Source of the DNA: an uncultured Faecalibacterium sp.
GTDB lineage: Bacteria > Bacillota > Clostridia > Oscillospirales > Ruminococcaceae
NCBI GenBank assembly: GCA_900765705.1
Contig: CAAFSR010000239.1
Span: 1 to 6,197, forward strand
DNA length: 6,197 nucleotides
Direction of reading: 5' to 3'
This document shows, piece after piece, positions 5,930 through 6,197 of this stretch. The notes under the pieces were generated by a model. The model did not search any database and was not told where the DNA came from. It was given only the letters and a program-made list of their open reading frames with translations. Position 1 is the stretch's first letter; each line of letters starts with the position of its first letter. The position numbers were made by a program, and so were the translations under genes.

Positions 5930-6197
5930 ATGGAATACAGACTGACTACCCCCTGCACCGCGCAGGACCTTGCCCCGCTGCGCGCGGGGGATACCGTGCT
6001 GCTTTCCGGTGTGGTGTACACCGCCCGGGATCAGGCACACAAGCGGATGATGGAAGCACTGGACAAGGGCGAGACCCTGCCTTTTGATCTGGAGGGCAGC
6101 GCCATCTACTATGTAGGCCCCACCCCGGAGCGCCCGGGCGAGGTCATCGGCTCGGCAGGGCCCACCACCAGCGGCCGCATGGACGCCATGAGCCCCC
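5930..6197 (+). CDS. fumB: Fumarate hydratase class I, beta subunit (3' end outside window)
   Basis: The frame opens at ATG 5930 and is still open at the window edge, giving 89 full codons that start MEYRLTTPCTAQDLAPLRAGD. The beta-subunit signatures are clear: LLSGVVYTARDQAHKRM (about 25-41), LPFDLEGSAIYYVGPTPERPGEVIG and then SAGPTTSGRMDAM. In this family these regions contribute substrate-binding residues and complete the active site with the alpha subunit. The ribosome binding site AAGGAGG at 5915-5921 overlaps the alpha subunit's TAA stop (5914-5916) and lies eight bases before ATG, which suggests translational coupling of the two subunits. TtdB is the alternative, as for the alpha subunit. 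The symbol is the split-subunit name and does not refer to the full-length E. coli FumB. Confidence 0.9.
   Translation, partial: MEYRLTTPCTAQDLAPLRAGDTVLLSGVVYTARDQAHKRMMEALDKGETLPFDLEGSAIYYVGPTPERPGEVIGSAGPTTSGRMDAMSP

Overview
The window looks like chromosomal sequence from a GC-rich member of the Clostridia, most likely Faecalibacterium or a close Oscillospiraceae relative. The case rests on GC-rich Firmicutes-type codon use, strong AGGAGG-type ribosome binding sites, a recX-rimO-pgsA cluster, and an intergenic inverted-repeat element of a kind I remember as abundant in Faecalibacterium. The genus is an inference. No database was searched.

Layout: (1) Positions 1-2252, plus strand: the 3' end of recX, a complete rimO (ribosomal protein S12 methylthiotransferase) and a complete pgsA (phosphatidylglycerophosphate synthase), closed by a strong hairpin terminator at about 2267-2300. 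(2) Positions 2348-3511, minus strand: a membrane-anchored, trigger-factor-like FKBP peptidyl-prolyl isomerase. It starts at TTG behind a perfect AGGAGGT, and it converges on pgsA so that the two genes share the hairpin. (3) Positions 3512-3888: a 377-bp divergent intergenic region. It holds an AT-rich promoter zone for the isomerase, three AAATGCC motifs, a good extended -10 promoter facing right, and a 131-bp element with 14-bp imperfect terminal inverted repeats. That element lies between the predicted promoter and the next gene's ribosome binding site. (4) Positions 3889-6197, plus strand: a tight operon of a short bacterial malic enzyme, the alpha subunit of class I (iron-sulfur) fumarase, and the beginning of its beta subunit, which runs off the window.

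The right-hand operon makes a short metabolic chain: fumarate + water to malate (fumarase alpha/beta), then malate to pyruvate + CO2 with reduction of NAD(P)+ (malic enzyme). The left-hand genes are housekeeping functions: recombination control, ribosome modification and phospholipid synthesis. I see no CRISPR array, tRNA or rRNA, prophage, transposase or defence system. The most interesting structure is the folded repeat element in the predicted 5' leader of the malic enzyme-fumarase operon.
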